DNA from: an uncultured Tolumonas sp.
Lineage (GTDB): Bacteria; Pseudomonadota; Gammaproteobacteria; Enterobacterales; Aeromonadaceae
Reading direction: 5' to 3'
Length of the DNA: 64,000 nucleotides
Assembly (NCBI RefSeq): GCF_963678185.1
Contig: NZ_OY782757.1
Span: forward strand, 3,676,501 to 3,740,500
Position 1 is the first letter of the stretch. Every line of letters begins with the position of its first letter. The notes under the pieces were generated by a model, which saw only the letters and a list, made by a program, of their open reading frames with translations, searched no databases and was not told the origin of the DNA. A program made the position numbers and the translations under genes. Positions 56,849-64,000 of the stretch are shown here, in pieces.

Positions 56849-57886
56849 ATGGATATAACAGAATTATTGGCCTTTAGTGTAAAGCATAACGCATCAGATC
56901 TGCATCTTTCTGCAGGGCAACCGCCGATCATTCGCGTTGATGGTGATATCCGTCGTATTAATTTACCGCCACTGGAGCATCGTCAGGTGCACAGTCTGGT
57001 ATACGACATCATGAATGACCATCAACGGAAGGTGTTTGAAGAAGATCTGGAGGTTGACTTCTCATTTGAGATCCCGAATCTAGCTCGCTTCCGTGTGAAT
57101 GCGTTCAATCAAAGCCGTGGTGTGGCTGCGGTGTTCCGTACCATTCCAAGTAAAGTTTTGACATTGGATGATCTGGGCGCACCGCCGATCTTCCAAACCA
57201 TCGCGGAAAACCCAAGAGGGTTGGTGCTGGTTACCGGGCCAACCGGTTCGGGTAAATCAACGACCTTGGCGGCGATGGTTGATTATATTAACGAAACCCA
57301 TAACCACCACATCATTACCATTGAAGACCCTATCGAATTTGTGCATCAGAGTAAGTCTTGTCTGGTGAATCAGCGTGAAGTTTATCGTGATACCAAGAGT
57401 TTTAATGCCGCGTTACGTTCGGCTTTGCGTGAAGATCCGGACATTATTCTGGTAGGTGAAATGCGTGACTTGGAAACCATTCGTTTGGCGTTAACAGCGG
57501 CAGAAACCGGGCATTTGGTATTTGGGACACTGCATACTACCTCGGCGGCTAAAACAATCGACCGTATTATCGACGTATTCCCTGGTGCTGAAAAAGACAT
57601 GGTTCGTTCGATGTTGTCAGAATCTATGCGCGCCGTTATCTCGCAGACCTTGTTGAAGAAAAATGGCGGTGGTCGTATTGCCGCTCATGAAATCATGATT
57701 GGTATTCCCGCTATTCGTAACTTGATCCGTGAAGATAAAGTCGCACAAATGTATTCAGTAATTCAGACGGGGATGGTGCATGGCATGCAAACCATGGACT
57801 ATTGTTTAAAAGGGCTCGTTGCCCGGGGTTTGATTTCTGTTCATGATGCAAAAGCCAAGGCAGTTGATCCCAACTCAATAGTGTGA
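56849..57886 (+). CDS. pilT: Type IV pilus retraction ATPase PilT
   Basis: This 345-residue hexameric ATPase depolymerises type IV pili. Walker A GPTGSGKST is at residues 130-138, followed by the Asp box (TIEDPIEFVH), Walker B (ILVGEMRDLET) and His box (GHLVFGTLHT). The PilT-specific AIRNLIRE motif needed for retraction is intact. It precedes pilU by 10 bases. It acts at the cytoplasmic face of the pilus machine, whose other genes are not in the window. Confidence 0.97.
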   Translation: MDITELLAFSVKHNASDLHLSAGQPPIIRVDGDIRRINLPPLEHRQVHSLVYDIMNDHQRKVFEEDLEVDFSFEIPNLARFRVNAFNQSRGVAAVFRTIPSKVLTLDDLGAPPIFQTIAENPRGLVLVTGPTGSGKSTTLAAMVDYINETHNHHIITIEDPIEFVHQSKSCLVNQREVYRDTKSFNAALRSALREDPDIILVGEMRDLETIRLALTAAETGHLVFGTLHTTSAAKTIDRIIDVFPGAEKDMVRSMLSESMRAVISQTLLKKNGGGRIAAHEIMIGIPAIRNLIREDKVAQMYSVIQTGMVHGMQTMDYCLKGLVARGLISVHDAKAKAVDPNSIV

Positions 57887-57896
57887 GGATAAAGCT

Positions 57897-59003
57897 ATGG
57901 AATTGGCTAATTTGTTACGTACCTTAGTGGATGAAAAAGGCTCAGACTTATTTATCTCTGTGGGTATTCAACCGTCAATTAAAGTGAACGGTAAGTTACG
58001 TCGGCTGGGGGATACCGAGCTGGACGAACATGACGTGCTACATATGGTGCGTCAGACTATGACAGAAGATCGTTATCAGGTTTATGTGGAAAGCAGAGAA
58101 GCAAATTTTGCGATTAGCTGCCCAGGCATCGGCCGGTTTCGTGTCAGTGCTTTCTGGCAACAGGATTTTCCGGGCTGTTCCATTCGTCGTATCGAAACCG
58201 TGATCCCGACCTGTGAAGAGCTATTTTTACCGTTGTCGATTAAAGAGTTGGCGATGGCAAAACGTGGTTTGATTTTATTCGTCGGTGCCACCGGTGCGGG
58301 TAAATCAACGACTCAGGCGGCGATGATTGGTTATCGTAACCGTCATGCTAACGATCACATTCTGACCATTGAAGATCCGGTGGAATTTGTGCACCAGCAC
58401 GATCGTTGTTTGATCACGCAGCGTGAAGTGGGATCGGATACGCTTTCTTTTGATGATGGTTTGAAAAGTGCTTTGCGTCAGGCGCCTGACGTTATTCTGA
58501 TCGGTGAAATTCGGTCAGAAGAAACGATGGAATTTGCGTTATCGTTTGCTGAAACCGGGCATCTTTGTATGGCCACATTGCATGCGAATAATGCGAACCA
58601 AGCCATCGAACGTATTTTGCACTTAGTGCCGCCGTCAAAACATCGTCTGTTGATGTACGATTTGGCGTTTAACTTAAAAGCGATTGTCGCGCAGCAATTG
58701 GTGCCTACGTTGGATGGTACTGGCCGTCGTGCCGCGTTTGAAGTGATGCTCAATTCACCGTTAATCAGTGATATTTTGCGAAAGGGCGAAGTTCATCGGT
58801 TAAAAGAAACTATTTCGCGTTCACGTGAACTCGGTATGACGACTTTTGACCAATCATTGTTGGAATTATATAAACAAGGCGTGATCGGGTTTGACGAAGC
58901 ACTGGCGTTTGCTGATTCCAGTAATGAAATGCGAGTCATGATCAAGCTGGCTGCGGGTGGCAAATTTGATTCCGGTATGATGGAGAATATAACGGTCTCA
59001 TAA
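57897..59003 (+). CDS. pilU: PilT-like retraction ATPase PilU
   Basis: This 368-residue PilT paralogue has Walker A GATGAGKST (130-138), TIEDPVEFVHQHD, ILIGEIRSEETM and GHLCMATLH. It lacks the AIRNLIRE motif, as PilU does. PilU assists PilT in forceful retraction and depends on it. A strong terminator closes the pilTU operon. Confidence 0.95.
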   Translation: MELANLLRTLVDEKGSDLFISVGIQPSIKVNGKLRRLGDTELDEHDVLHMVRQTMTEDRYQVYVESREANFAISCPGIGRFRVSAFWQQDFPGCSIRRIETVIPTCEELFLPLSIKELAMAKRGLILFVGATGAGKSTTQAAMIGYRNRHANDHILTIEDPVEFVHQHDRCLITQREVGSDTLSFDDGLKSALRQAPDVILIGEIRSEETMEFALSFAETGHLCMATLHANNANQAIERILHLVPPSKHRLLMYDLAFNLKAIVAQQLVPTLDGTGRRAAFEVMLNSPLISDILRKGEVHRLKETISRSRELGMTTFDQSLLELYKQGVIGFDEALAFADSSNEMRVMIKLAAGGKFDSGMMENITVS

Positions 59004-59020
59004 GGCTTCAGCGGCACAAT

Positions 59021-59074
59021 AAAAGGATGAACGTGGTAACATGTTGATAACAAGTTACTACTTCATCCTTTTTT
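59021..59074 (+). terminator. Long hairpin terminator after pilU
   Basis: AAAAGGATGAA and TTCATCCTTTT enclose an inner GTAAC/GTTAC and TGTT/AACA stem, giving a hairpin of over 20 bp, then TTTT. It sits between pilU and yaaA. Confidence 0.88.
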
Positions 59075-59086
59075 GTTGAGGTTTTT

Positions 59087-59872
59087 ATGCTGGCCGTGCT
59101 TTCTCCCGCCAAATCATTAGATTATGAATCTCCGCTCACTACTTCGCGTTTTTCTGATCCTCAATTAATGCATGAATCAGCACTGCTGATCGAACAATTG
59201 CGGCAGTTTACGCCGGCAGATATTGCTTCTTTGATGAGTTTAAGTGACAAATTGGCGGGTTTAAATGTAGCGCGTTATGCGCAATGGCAGCTGGTTGCGA
59301 CCCCAGAAAATGCTCGCCCTGCGCTGCTCGCTTTTAACGGTGATGTTTATTCTGGCTTAGCGGCCCAAGATTTTAATGACGTGGATTTGGATATAGCGCA
59401 ACAGCATATTCGCATTCTTTCCGGCTTGTATGGTTTGTTACGGCCACTGGATTTATTGCAACCTTACCGGCTGGAAATGGGCACTAAACTAGCGAATTCC
59501 CGTGGCAAAGATCTATATGCCTTTTGGGGTAACATCATTACTGAGCACCTGAACCGGGCATTACAGGAACAAGATGACGATATTTTATTGAATCTGGCAT
59601 CGGATGAATATTTTAAATCGGTGCGAGTAAAACAACTGGCGGGGCGAGTTATCACGCCCGTTTTTCAGGATGAGAAAAACGGTAAATACAAGATCATCAG
59701 TTTTTATGCAAAAAAAGCCCGTGGCTTAATGGCGCGTTATTTAGTCAAAGAACGTATCACAAAGCCAGAACAGTTGCTGGATTTTTCCGTCGCCGGTTAT
59801 GGTTATTGCGCTGAATTATCGACAGAGAATAAATGGGTATTTCGTCGGCCGGAAGGCGTTATAGCAGAGTAA
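59087..59872 (+). CDS. yaaA: Peroxide stress protein YaaA
   Basis: This 261-residue UPF0246/DUF328 protein begins [15 protein letters not shown] and has [23 protein letters not shown] and YRLEMGTKL. In E. coli YaaA limits free iron during peroxide stress and binds DNA. It is OxyR-regulated there, but no OxyR site is evident here. It is convergent with srmB. Confidence 0.94.
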   Translation: MLAVLSPAKSLDYESPLTTSRFSDPQLMHESALLIEQLRQFTPADIASLMSLSDKLAGLNVARYAQWQLVATPENARPALLAFNGDVYSGLAAQDFNDVDLDIAQQHIRILSGLYGLLRPLDLLQPYRLEMGTKLANSRGKDLYAFWGNIITEHLNRALQEQDDDILLNLASDEYFKSVRVKQLAGRVITPVFQDEKNGKYKIISFYAKKARGLMARYLVKERITKPEQLLDFSVAGYGYCAELSTENKWVFRRPEGVIAE

Positions 59873-59938
59873 ATCAAGGCAGGCATTATTTGATGTTTCC
59901 GCCTGCTGTCAGGTGCAGGCGGAAAATAGATCGGCAAA

Positions 59939-61258
59939 TTACTTAGCAGATGTCGCTTTTTTCTCAGCTTCAGCCGCTTTTTTAGCGTGCTTTTTGGCCC
60001 AGTCTGGTTTGCCTTTATTCTTAGTAACACGATGACGAATTTTTTCTTTCGGTTTGTTGTCGTCTTTCTTATCGTCTTCTTTTTTCTCTTTACGTTTGCC
60101 GGCTGGTTTACTGACCTTATGCTGCGGACGCAGGCTATCAACCACACGGCGCATCATTTTCTCTTCAGTGTAACGCTCAACGCGCTCCATCATACCGACG
60201 TCATGTGCTTCGACCAGGTTGATGGCGCAACCTTTTTTACCGGCACGACCAGTACGGCCAATACGGTGAATATAAGTATCGGCTGAACGTGGCATGTCGT
60301 AGTTGAAGACATGGCTTACGTCGGGTAAGTCAATACCACGCGAGGCAACGTCGGTGGCAACCAGAATTTTCACACGCTCAGAACGGAATTTATTGAGTGC
60401 TTCAATACGTTTTTCTTGTTCCATTTCACCGCGTAACCACGCGCAATCGATACCGCTGGCCTGTAGTTGGCTCACCAGTTCCGCTAACCGCTCACGGGTT
60501 TTCACAAAAATAATGCTGCGTGTGACGTCTTCCTGTTGCAGCAAATGTTTCAGCAACTGGAATTTATGCTCAGCAGTATCGGCAAAATAGACCAACTGTT
60601 GGATCTTTTTGCGTTCGCTGCGTGGTGGCTCGGCAAATAACTCTGCCGGATCTTTTAATAACTCTTCCGCAAACTTTCTCAGGCCAGCGCCTTCCAGCGT
60701 TGCTGAGAACAGCATGGTCTGTTTACGCCAGCGCGCTTCGGCTGCGATCCGATCAACATCGCCGATAAAGCCCATGTCTAACATGCGATCCGCTTCATCT
60801 AACACCAGAATTTCAATGTCACGGCTGTCAAAGCGTTCATCTTCGATGTATTGCATCAGACGACCCGGCGTCGCGATGATGATATCGACCGTTTTTTCTA
60901 AGGCTGGCAGCTGTTTTTCTTCGGCAACACCACCGATGATGCTGGCTACTTTCAGATGTGTGTAATAGGCCAGTGCTTCGGCTTGTTCGGTAATTTGCAG
61001 CGCCAGTTCACGAGTCGGCGTCAAGATCAATGCCCGCGCAGGGCCGGGGCGACGGCGCGGGAAGTCGATCATGTGCTGCATCATCGGCAGCAAGAAAGCG
61101 GCAGTTTTACCGGTACCGGTCGGTGCGGAAGCCATTACGTCCCGTCCTTCCATCGCCACTGGGATCACCTGTGTTTGAATGGTGGTCGGGCGTGTGAACC
61201 CCAACTCTTCTACGGCCTGTAGCAGAATGGGATCCAATTCTAAGGATTCAAAAGACAT
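59939..61258 (-). CDS. srmB: DEAD-box RNA helicase SrmB
   Basis: This 439-residue helicase has motif I APTGTGKT (45-52), PTRELALQ, DEAD (154-157), FSATLEG, ATDVASRGIDLPDV and HRIGRTGR. The C-terminal 70 residues are Lys-rich (KRKEKKEDDKKDD), as expected for RNA binding. SrmB acts early in 50S assembly. Assignment over other DEAD helicases is supported by divergence from trmN6, as in E. coli. A GC-rich hairpin at 59896-59925 lacks a T run. Confidence 0.93.
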   Translation of the reverse strand: MSFESLELDPILLQAVEELGFTRPTTIQTQVIPVAMEGRDVMASAPTGTGKTAAFLLPMMQHMIDFPRRRPGPARALILTPTRELALQITEQAEALAYYTHLKVASIIGGVAEEKQLPALEKTVDIIIATPGRLMQYIEDERFDSRDIEILVLDEADRMLDMGFIGDVDRIAAEARWRKQTMLFSATLEGAGLRKFAEELLKDPAELFAEPPRSERKKIQQLVYFADTAEHKFQLLKHLLQQEDVTRSIIFVKTRERLAELVSQLQASGIDCAWLRGEMEQEKRIEALNKFRSERVKILVATDVASRGIDLPDVSHVFNYDMPRSADTYIHRIGRTGRAGKKGCAINLVEAHDVGMMERVERYTEEKMMRRVVDSLRPQHKVSKPAGKRKEKKEDDKKDDNKPKEKIRHRVTKNKGKPDWAKKHAKKAAEAEKKATSAK

Positions 61259-61364
61259 AAACGACTTCCTGACTTACAAATGAGGGCGCACATTATAGGC
61301 AAGTATGGCGTAAAATTCGCAGCTATTTTAGTGTTACTGAAAATTCAGAAGATGAAAGATTCCT

Positions 61365-62078
61365 ATGGGCGGTCATAGCTTTACTTTTAAACAGTTTCAG
61401 ATTGAACAAGATCGCTGCGCGATGAAGGTCGGTACTGACAGTATTGTGCTTGGCTGTTGGGTGCCTGTCATGGGGGTAAAACGGATTCTGGATATTGGAA
61501 CGGGAACCGGCATTCTCGCCTTGATGTTGGCGCAGCGGACGAGCCAATCGGTGCAAATTGACGCGGTAGAATTAGATACCGACGCCGTAAAACAGGCTGA
61601 GGAGAACATTAACGGTTCGCCGTGGCGTGAGCGTATTCGGGTGATCCGGCATGATATTCGTACTTTTCAGGCGCCATATTATGATCTGATCATCAGCAAT
61701 CCGCCTTATTTTATGCATGGGCAAACATTGCCTGATTGCGCGCGACAGCGGGCGCGGCATACCGGAGAGTTAGATCACGCGGCACTATTACAAGCCGCAG
61801 AACATTTGCTGGCGCCATTAGGAAAACTGGCCCTGGTATTGCCAGTGGAACAAGCTGAGCAGTTAGTTTCATTGGCGGGTGAACTGGGCTGGCATTTGTT
61901 ACGACGCTGTCTGGTGGAAACCAAACGCGGCAAAACACCTAATCTGGTGTTATTGCTGTTAAGTCGTAAACCAACCGAAACGCTGGAAGAGCAACTTTGT
62001 CTACGCGAGACAGATAATCGTTACTCTGCCGAATTTATTGCATTGGCTGATGAGTTTTATCTGCGCATGTCAGCGTAG
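61365..62078 (+). CDS. trmN6: tRNA1(Val) (adenine(37)-N6)-methyltransferase
   Basis: This 237-residue YfiC-family SAM enzyme has the SAM site ILDIGTGTGILALML (41-55) and the N6-adenine motif NPPYF (112-116). GGHSFTFKQFQIEQDRCAMKVGTDS is the diagnostic N-terminus, given by its parts FTFKQF and MKVGTDS. The ATG is preceded by GAAAGATTCCT. It is 46 bases from the convergent fldB. Confidence 0.94.
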   Translation: MGGHSFTFKQFQIEQDRCAMKVGTDSIVLGCWVPVMGVKRILDIGTGTGILALMLAQRTSQSVQIDAVELDTDAVKQAEENINGSPWRERIRVIRHDIRTFQAPYYDLIISNPPYFMHGQTLPDCARQRARHTGELDHAALLQAAEHLLAPLGKLALVLPVEQAEQLVSLAGELGWHLLRRCLVETKRGKTPNLVLLLLSRKPTETLEEQLCLRETDNRYSAEFIALADEFYLRMSA

Positions 62079-62124
62079 CGGGTGAGTGTACGCTGACAGC
62101 AATGCTGCAACAGTACCAAGGGTA

Positions 62125-62640
62125 TTAAAGCTGGGTTATCTCTTCCAGCACCTGTGGCAGCCATTTTTGCAGGCGTTCGTCGGTTTGTTCATATTGCGTG
62201 ATGTCATCGAGCGCCAGCCCGCAAAAATAGCTGCCATCGGCAACCAAGGCTTTCGACGCGTCAAACTCATAGCCTTCATTTGGCCAATAACCGACGATCT
62301 GACAGCCTTTGGCCAGCAGTTTGTCGTGCAATAAACCCATTGCATCTAAAAACCACTCGCCATAGGTTCCCTGATCACCCAGCCCAAATAATGCCACGAT
62401 TTTTCCGCTGAGATCGACTTCATCGATGACATCCCAGTTATTGGCCCAATCGGTTTGAATCTCACCAAAATCCCAGGTTGGAATGCCTAAGAACAGAATG
62501 CTGTAGTCGGCCATTTTGCTGACAGGCGTATCGGCAAGGTTATGGATCGTGATGAGATCAGCACCCAGAATAGATTGGATTTTTTCCGCTACAATTTCGG
62601 TGTAACAGGTGCTGGAGCCGTAAAACAGACCAATTTGCAT
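62125..62640 (-). CDS. fldB: Flavodoxin FldB
   Basis: This 171-residue flavodoxin has the FMN phosphate loop YGSSTCYTE, the FMN-stacking Trp loop [11 protein letters not shown] and [25 protein letters not shown] and position next to xerD match E. coli FldB rather than FldA. It is divergent from xerD; their starts are 78 bases apart. Confidence 0.94.
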   Translation of the reverse strand: MQIGLFYGSSTCYTEIVAEKIQSILGADLITIHNLADTPVSKMADYSILFLGIPTWDFGEIQTDWANNWDVIDEVDLSGKIVALFGLGDQGTYGEWFLDAMGLLHDKLLAKGCQIVGYWPNEGYEFDASKALVADGSYFCGLALDDITQYEQTDERLQKWLPQVLEEITQL

Positions 62641-62718
62641 AATGATTTCCAGACAACAAAATTGATTCCATGTTACAAAAGTGCAGCGCGGATCGCCAAC
62701 AAAGGTAACAAATTAGTA

Positions 62719-63612
62719 ATGAAACAAGATAATCCTCTGATTGAGCAGTTTTTGGATATGTTATGGCTGGAACGCGGGCTGAGCGATAACACCGTCTCTT
62801 CATATCGAACTGATCTGTATAAGCTGAATGACTGGCTCGATAGTAAGGCTTCTTCTTATCTCACACTCGATACCTTGTTGCTGCATAACTATCTGGCATG
62901 GCGGATCGATCAAGGTTTTAAGGCAACTTCGACGGCTCGGTTATTGAGTGCTTTGCGCCGTTTTTACCAATTTTTAATTCGCGAGCAGTTACGGGCCGAT
63001 GACCCAACGGTAGCGCTGGATGCGCCGAAGTTGCCTCTGCGTTTACCGAAAGATATCAGCGAAGAACAGGTGGACGCGTTGTTGTCTGAGCCTCGCGTGC
63101 AAGACCCTATTGAGTTGCGCGATAAAGCAATGCTGGAACTGCTGTATGCCACTGGCTTGCGTGTTACTGAATTGGTGAGCCTGCAAATCCATCAATTGGC
63201 ATCTAACATGGCCTATGTACGGGTGACCGGCAAAGGCAATAAAGACCGCCTCGTACCAACGGGCGAAGAGGCACAATATTGGATCCAGCGCTTTATGCGC
63301 GAAGGGCGCATGACGCTACTGCATGAGCAATCATCAGATGTGCTGTTTCCTTCAAACCGTGCGCAGCATATGACCCGCCAGACCTTCTGGCATCGTATTA
63401 AACTCTATGCGGTGCGGGCGAATATCAATTCTGATTTGTCTCCGCATACGCTACGCCATGCTTTTGCCACACATTTATTGAATCATGGTGCCGATTTGCG
63501 TGTCGTGCAGATGTTGCTCGGCCACTCTGATCTGTCGACTACCCAGATCTATACCCATGTAGCGCAAGCACGTTTGCAGGAATTACATCAGGAGCATCAT
63601 CCGCGCGCCTGA
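62719..63612 (+). CDS. xerD: Site-specific tyrosine recombinase XerD
   Basis: This 297-residue recombinase resolves chromosome dimers at dif with XerC and FtsK. The catalytic residues are Arg148 (YATGLRVTELVSL), Lys in VTGKGNKDRLVP, HTLRH, the GHSDLSTTQIY histidine and its Tyr. ATG 62719 gives the E. coli length; the frame opens 59 codons earlier inside the divergent fldB gene. The next gene is a MuiA-like protein; dsbC, found here in E. coli, is missing. Confidence 0.96.
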   Translation: MKQDNPLIEQFLDMLWLERGLSDNTVSSYRTDLYKLNDWLDSKASSYLTLDTLLLHNYLAWRIDQGFKATSTARLLSALRRFYQFLIREQLRADDPTVALDAPKLPLRLPKDISEEQVDALLSEPRVQDPIELRDKAMLELLYATGLRVTELVSLQIHQLASNMAYVRVTGKGNKDRLVPTGEEAQYWIQRFMREGRMTLLHEQSSDVLFPSNRAQHMTRQTFWHRIKLYAVRANINSDLSPHTLRHAFATHLLNHGADLRVVQMLLGHSDLSTTQIYTHVAQARLQELHQEHHPRA

Positions 63613-63638
63613 CGCTGGATTGAGTACGGGAGAATATA

Positions 63639-64000
63639 ATGTCGAATAAAACTATCCGAGTATTTTCATTGAGTCTGCTGGCATTGATGGTGTCATCTGC
63701 GATGGCAGAACAAGTGGTTGAGAGTCAGATCGCTGCGGTAACGGTTTACCCTTCCTCGGCCACGGTCACGCGAACGTTTACGGTGGAATTGCCCGCTGGG
63801 CCGCAGACAGTTCTGGTCGCCGGCTTACCCTCGACGCTGGATGAGAACTCACTGCGCATCTCCGGTAGCGGCGATAAAGGCAGTTCGGTGGCGAGTGTAG
63901 AGCTTAAAAACGAGGTACGCAGTGAACTGGTGTTGCCACGTGCAAAAGAATTACAAGATAAGCTCACTGCGCAATTGGATCAGTTTGCATTACTGCAAGC
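63639..64000 (+). CDS. MuiA-like DUF4140/DUF4139 protein, truncated by the window edge
   Basis: About 120 residues are visible, with a signal peptide (VFSLSLLALMVSSAMA, cleavage before EQVVES). Then come IAAVTVYPSSATVTRTFTV, LPAGPQTVLVAGLPSTLDENSLRI and a predicted coiled coil (PRAKELQDKLTAQLDQ). These match the N-terminal domain of mucoidy-inhibitor MuiA family proteins (DUF4140). GGGAG precedes the ATG. The remaining C-terminal DUF4139 part, if present, is outside the window. The role is unknown. Confidence 0.8.
   Translation, partial: MSNKTIRVFSLSLLALMVSSAMAEQVVESQIAAVTVYPSSATVTRTFTVELPAGPQTVLVAGLPSTLDENSLRISGSGDKGSSVASVELKNEVRSELVLPRAKELQDKLTAQLDQFALLQ

Noticed and set aside
59896..59925. 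GC-rich hairpin between yaaA and srmB as a terminator
   Set aside because: The stem is strong, but neither side is followed by a T run, so rho-independent termination is not supported.

Overview
The window looks like chromosomal core genome of a gammaproteobacterium, most likely Aeromonadales (Tolumonas-like); that assignment is an inference. Long blocks follow Escherichia coli gene order: mltD-gloB-yafS-rnhA-dnaQ, yejK/yejL/lapC, fau-ssrS-zapA/ygfB-ubiH-ubiI, rssB/galU, mutY-yggX, trmB/hemW-rdgB-yggU-yggT-proC-yggS/pilT and srmB/trmN6. The trp operon is Vibrio/Aeromonas-like, with separate trpG and trpD and fused trpCF. Base composition is moderate and genes are tightly packed on both strands.

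Layout. 1-14 kb: the edge of a TraB/GumN protein, a DUF1904 protein, an SDR, MltD, glyoxalase II, RNase HI, DnaQ, GmhA, YafJ, purMN, upp, a short DUF2066 protein, Hda, BepA and PerM. 14-26 kb: CnoX, an Sfp-type phosphopantetheinyl transferase, LapC, YejL/YejK, Fau, 6S RNA, ZapA, YgfB, UbiH/UbiI, the DnaT-DnaC helicase-loader pair and RssB. 26-40 kb: GalU, a ComEA-like protein, an ERIC-like palindromic repeat, CysQ, YciI/YciB, the whole trp operon with a readable leader peptide (three Trp codons) and attenuator, then Rnm, YciO, RluB, QueC and MsrC. 40.5-49.8 kb: the one clearly accessory region. 49.8-64 kb: a Phe-Thr-Phe tRNA operon, YggX, MutY, TrmB, HemW, RdgB, YggU/YggT, ProC, YggS, PilT/PilU, YaaA, SrmB, TrmN6, FldB, XerD and the start of a MuiA-like protein.

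The most interesting part is the accessory region. A sequence matching the GEMM-I (c-di-GMP-I) riboswitch aptamer lies at about 42480-42577, directly upstream of a 769-residue secreted metzincin protease (HExxHxxGxxH) with C-terminal adhesion-like domains. Convergent to the protease is a large secreted Cys-rich DUF11-type protein. Beyond it lie a VpsR-type sigma-54 activator family protein with an altered GAFTGA loop and a PAS-GGDEF diguanylate cyclase with an intact I-site. Read together, these suggest a local c-di-GMP circuit: a synthase, a candidate protein receptor, an RNA receptor and a secreted effector. Two small uncharacterised ORFs and a DUF4382 lipoprotein sit at the left edge of this region. 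I found no CRISPR array, no transposase, and no integrase other than the housekeeping recombinase XerD.
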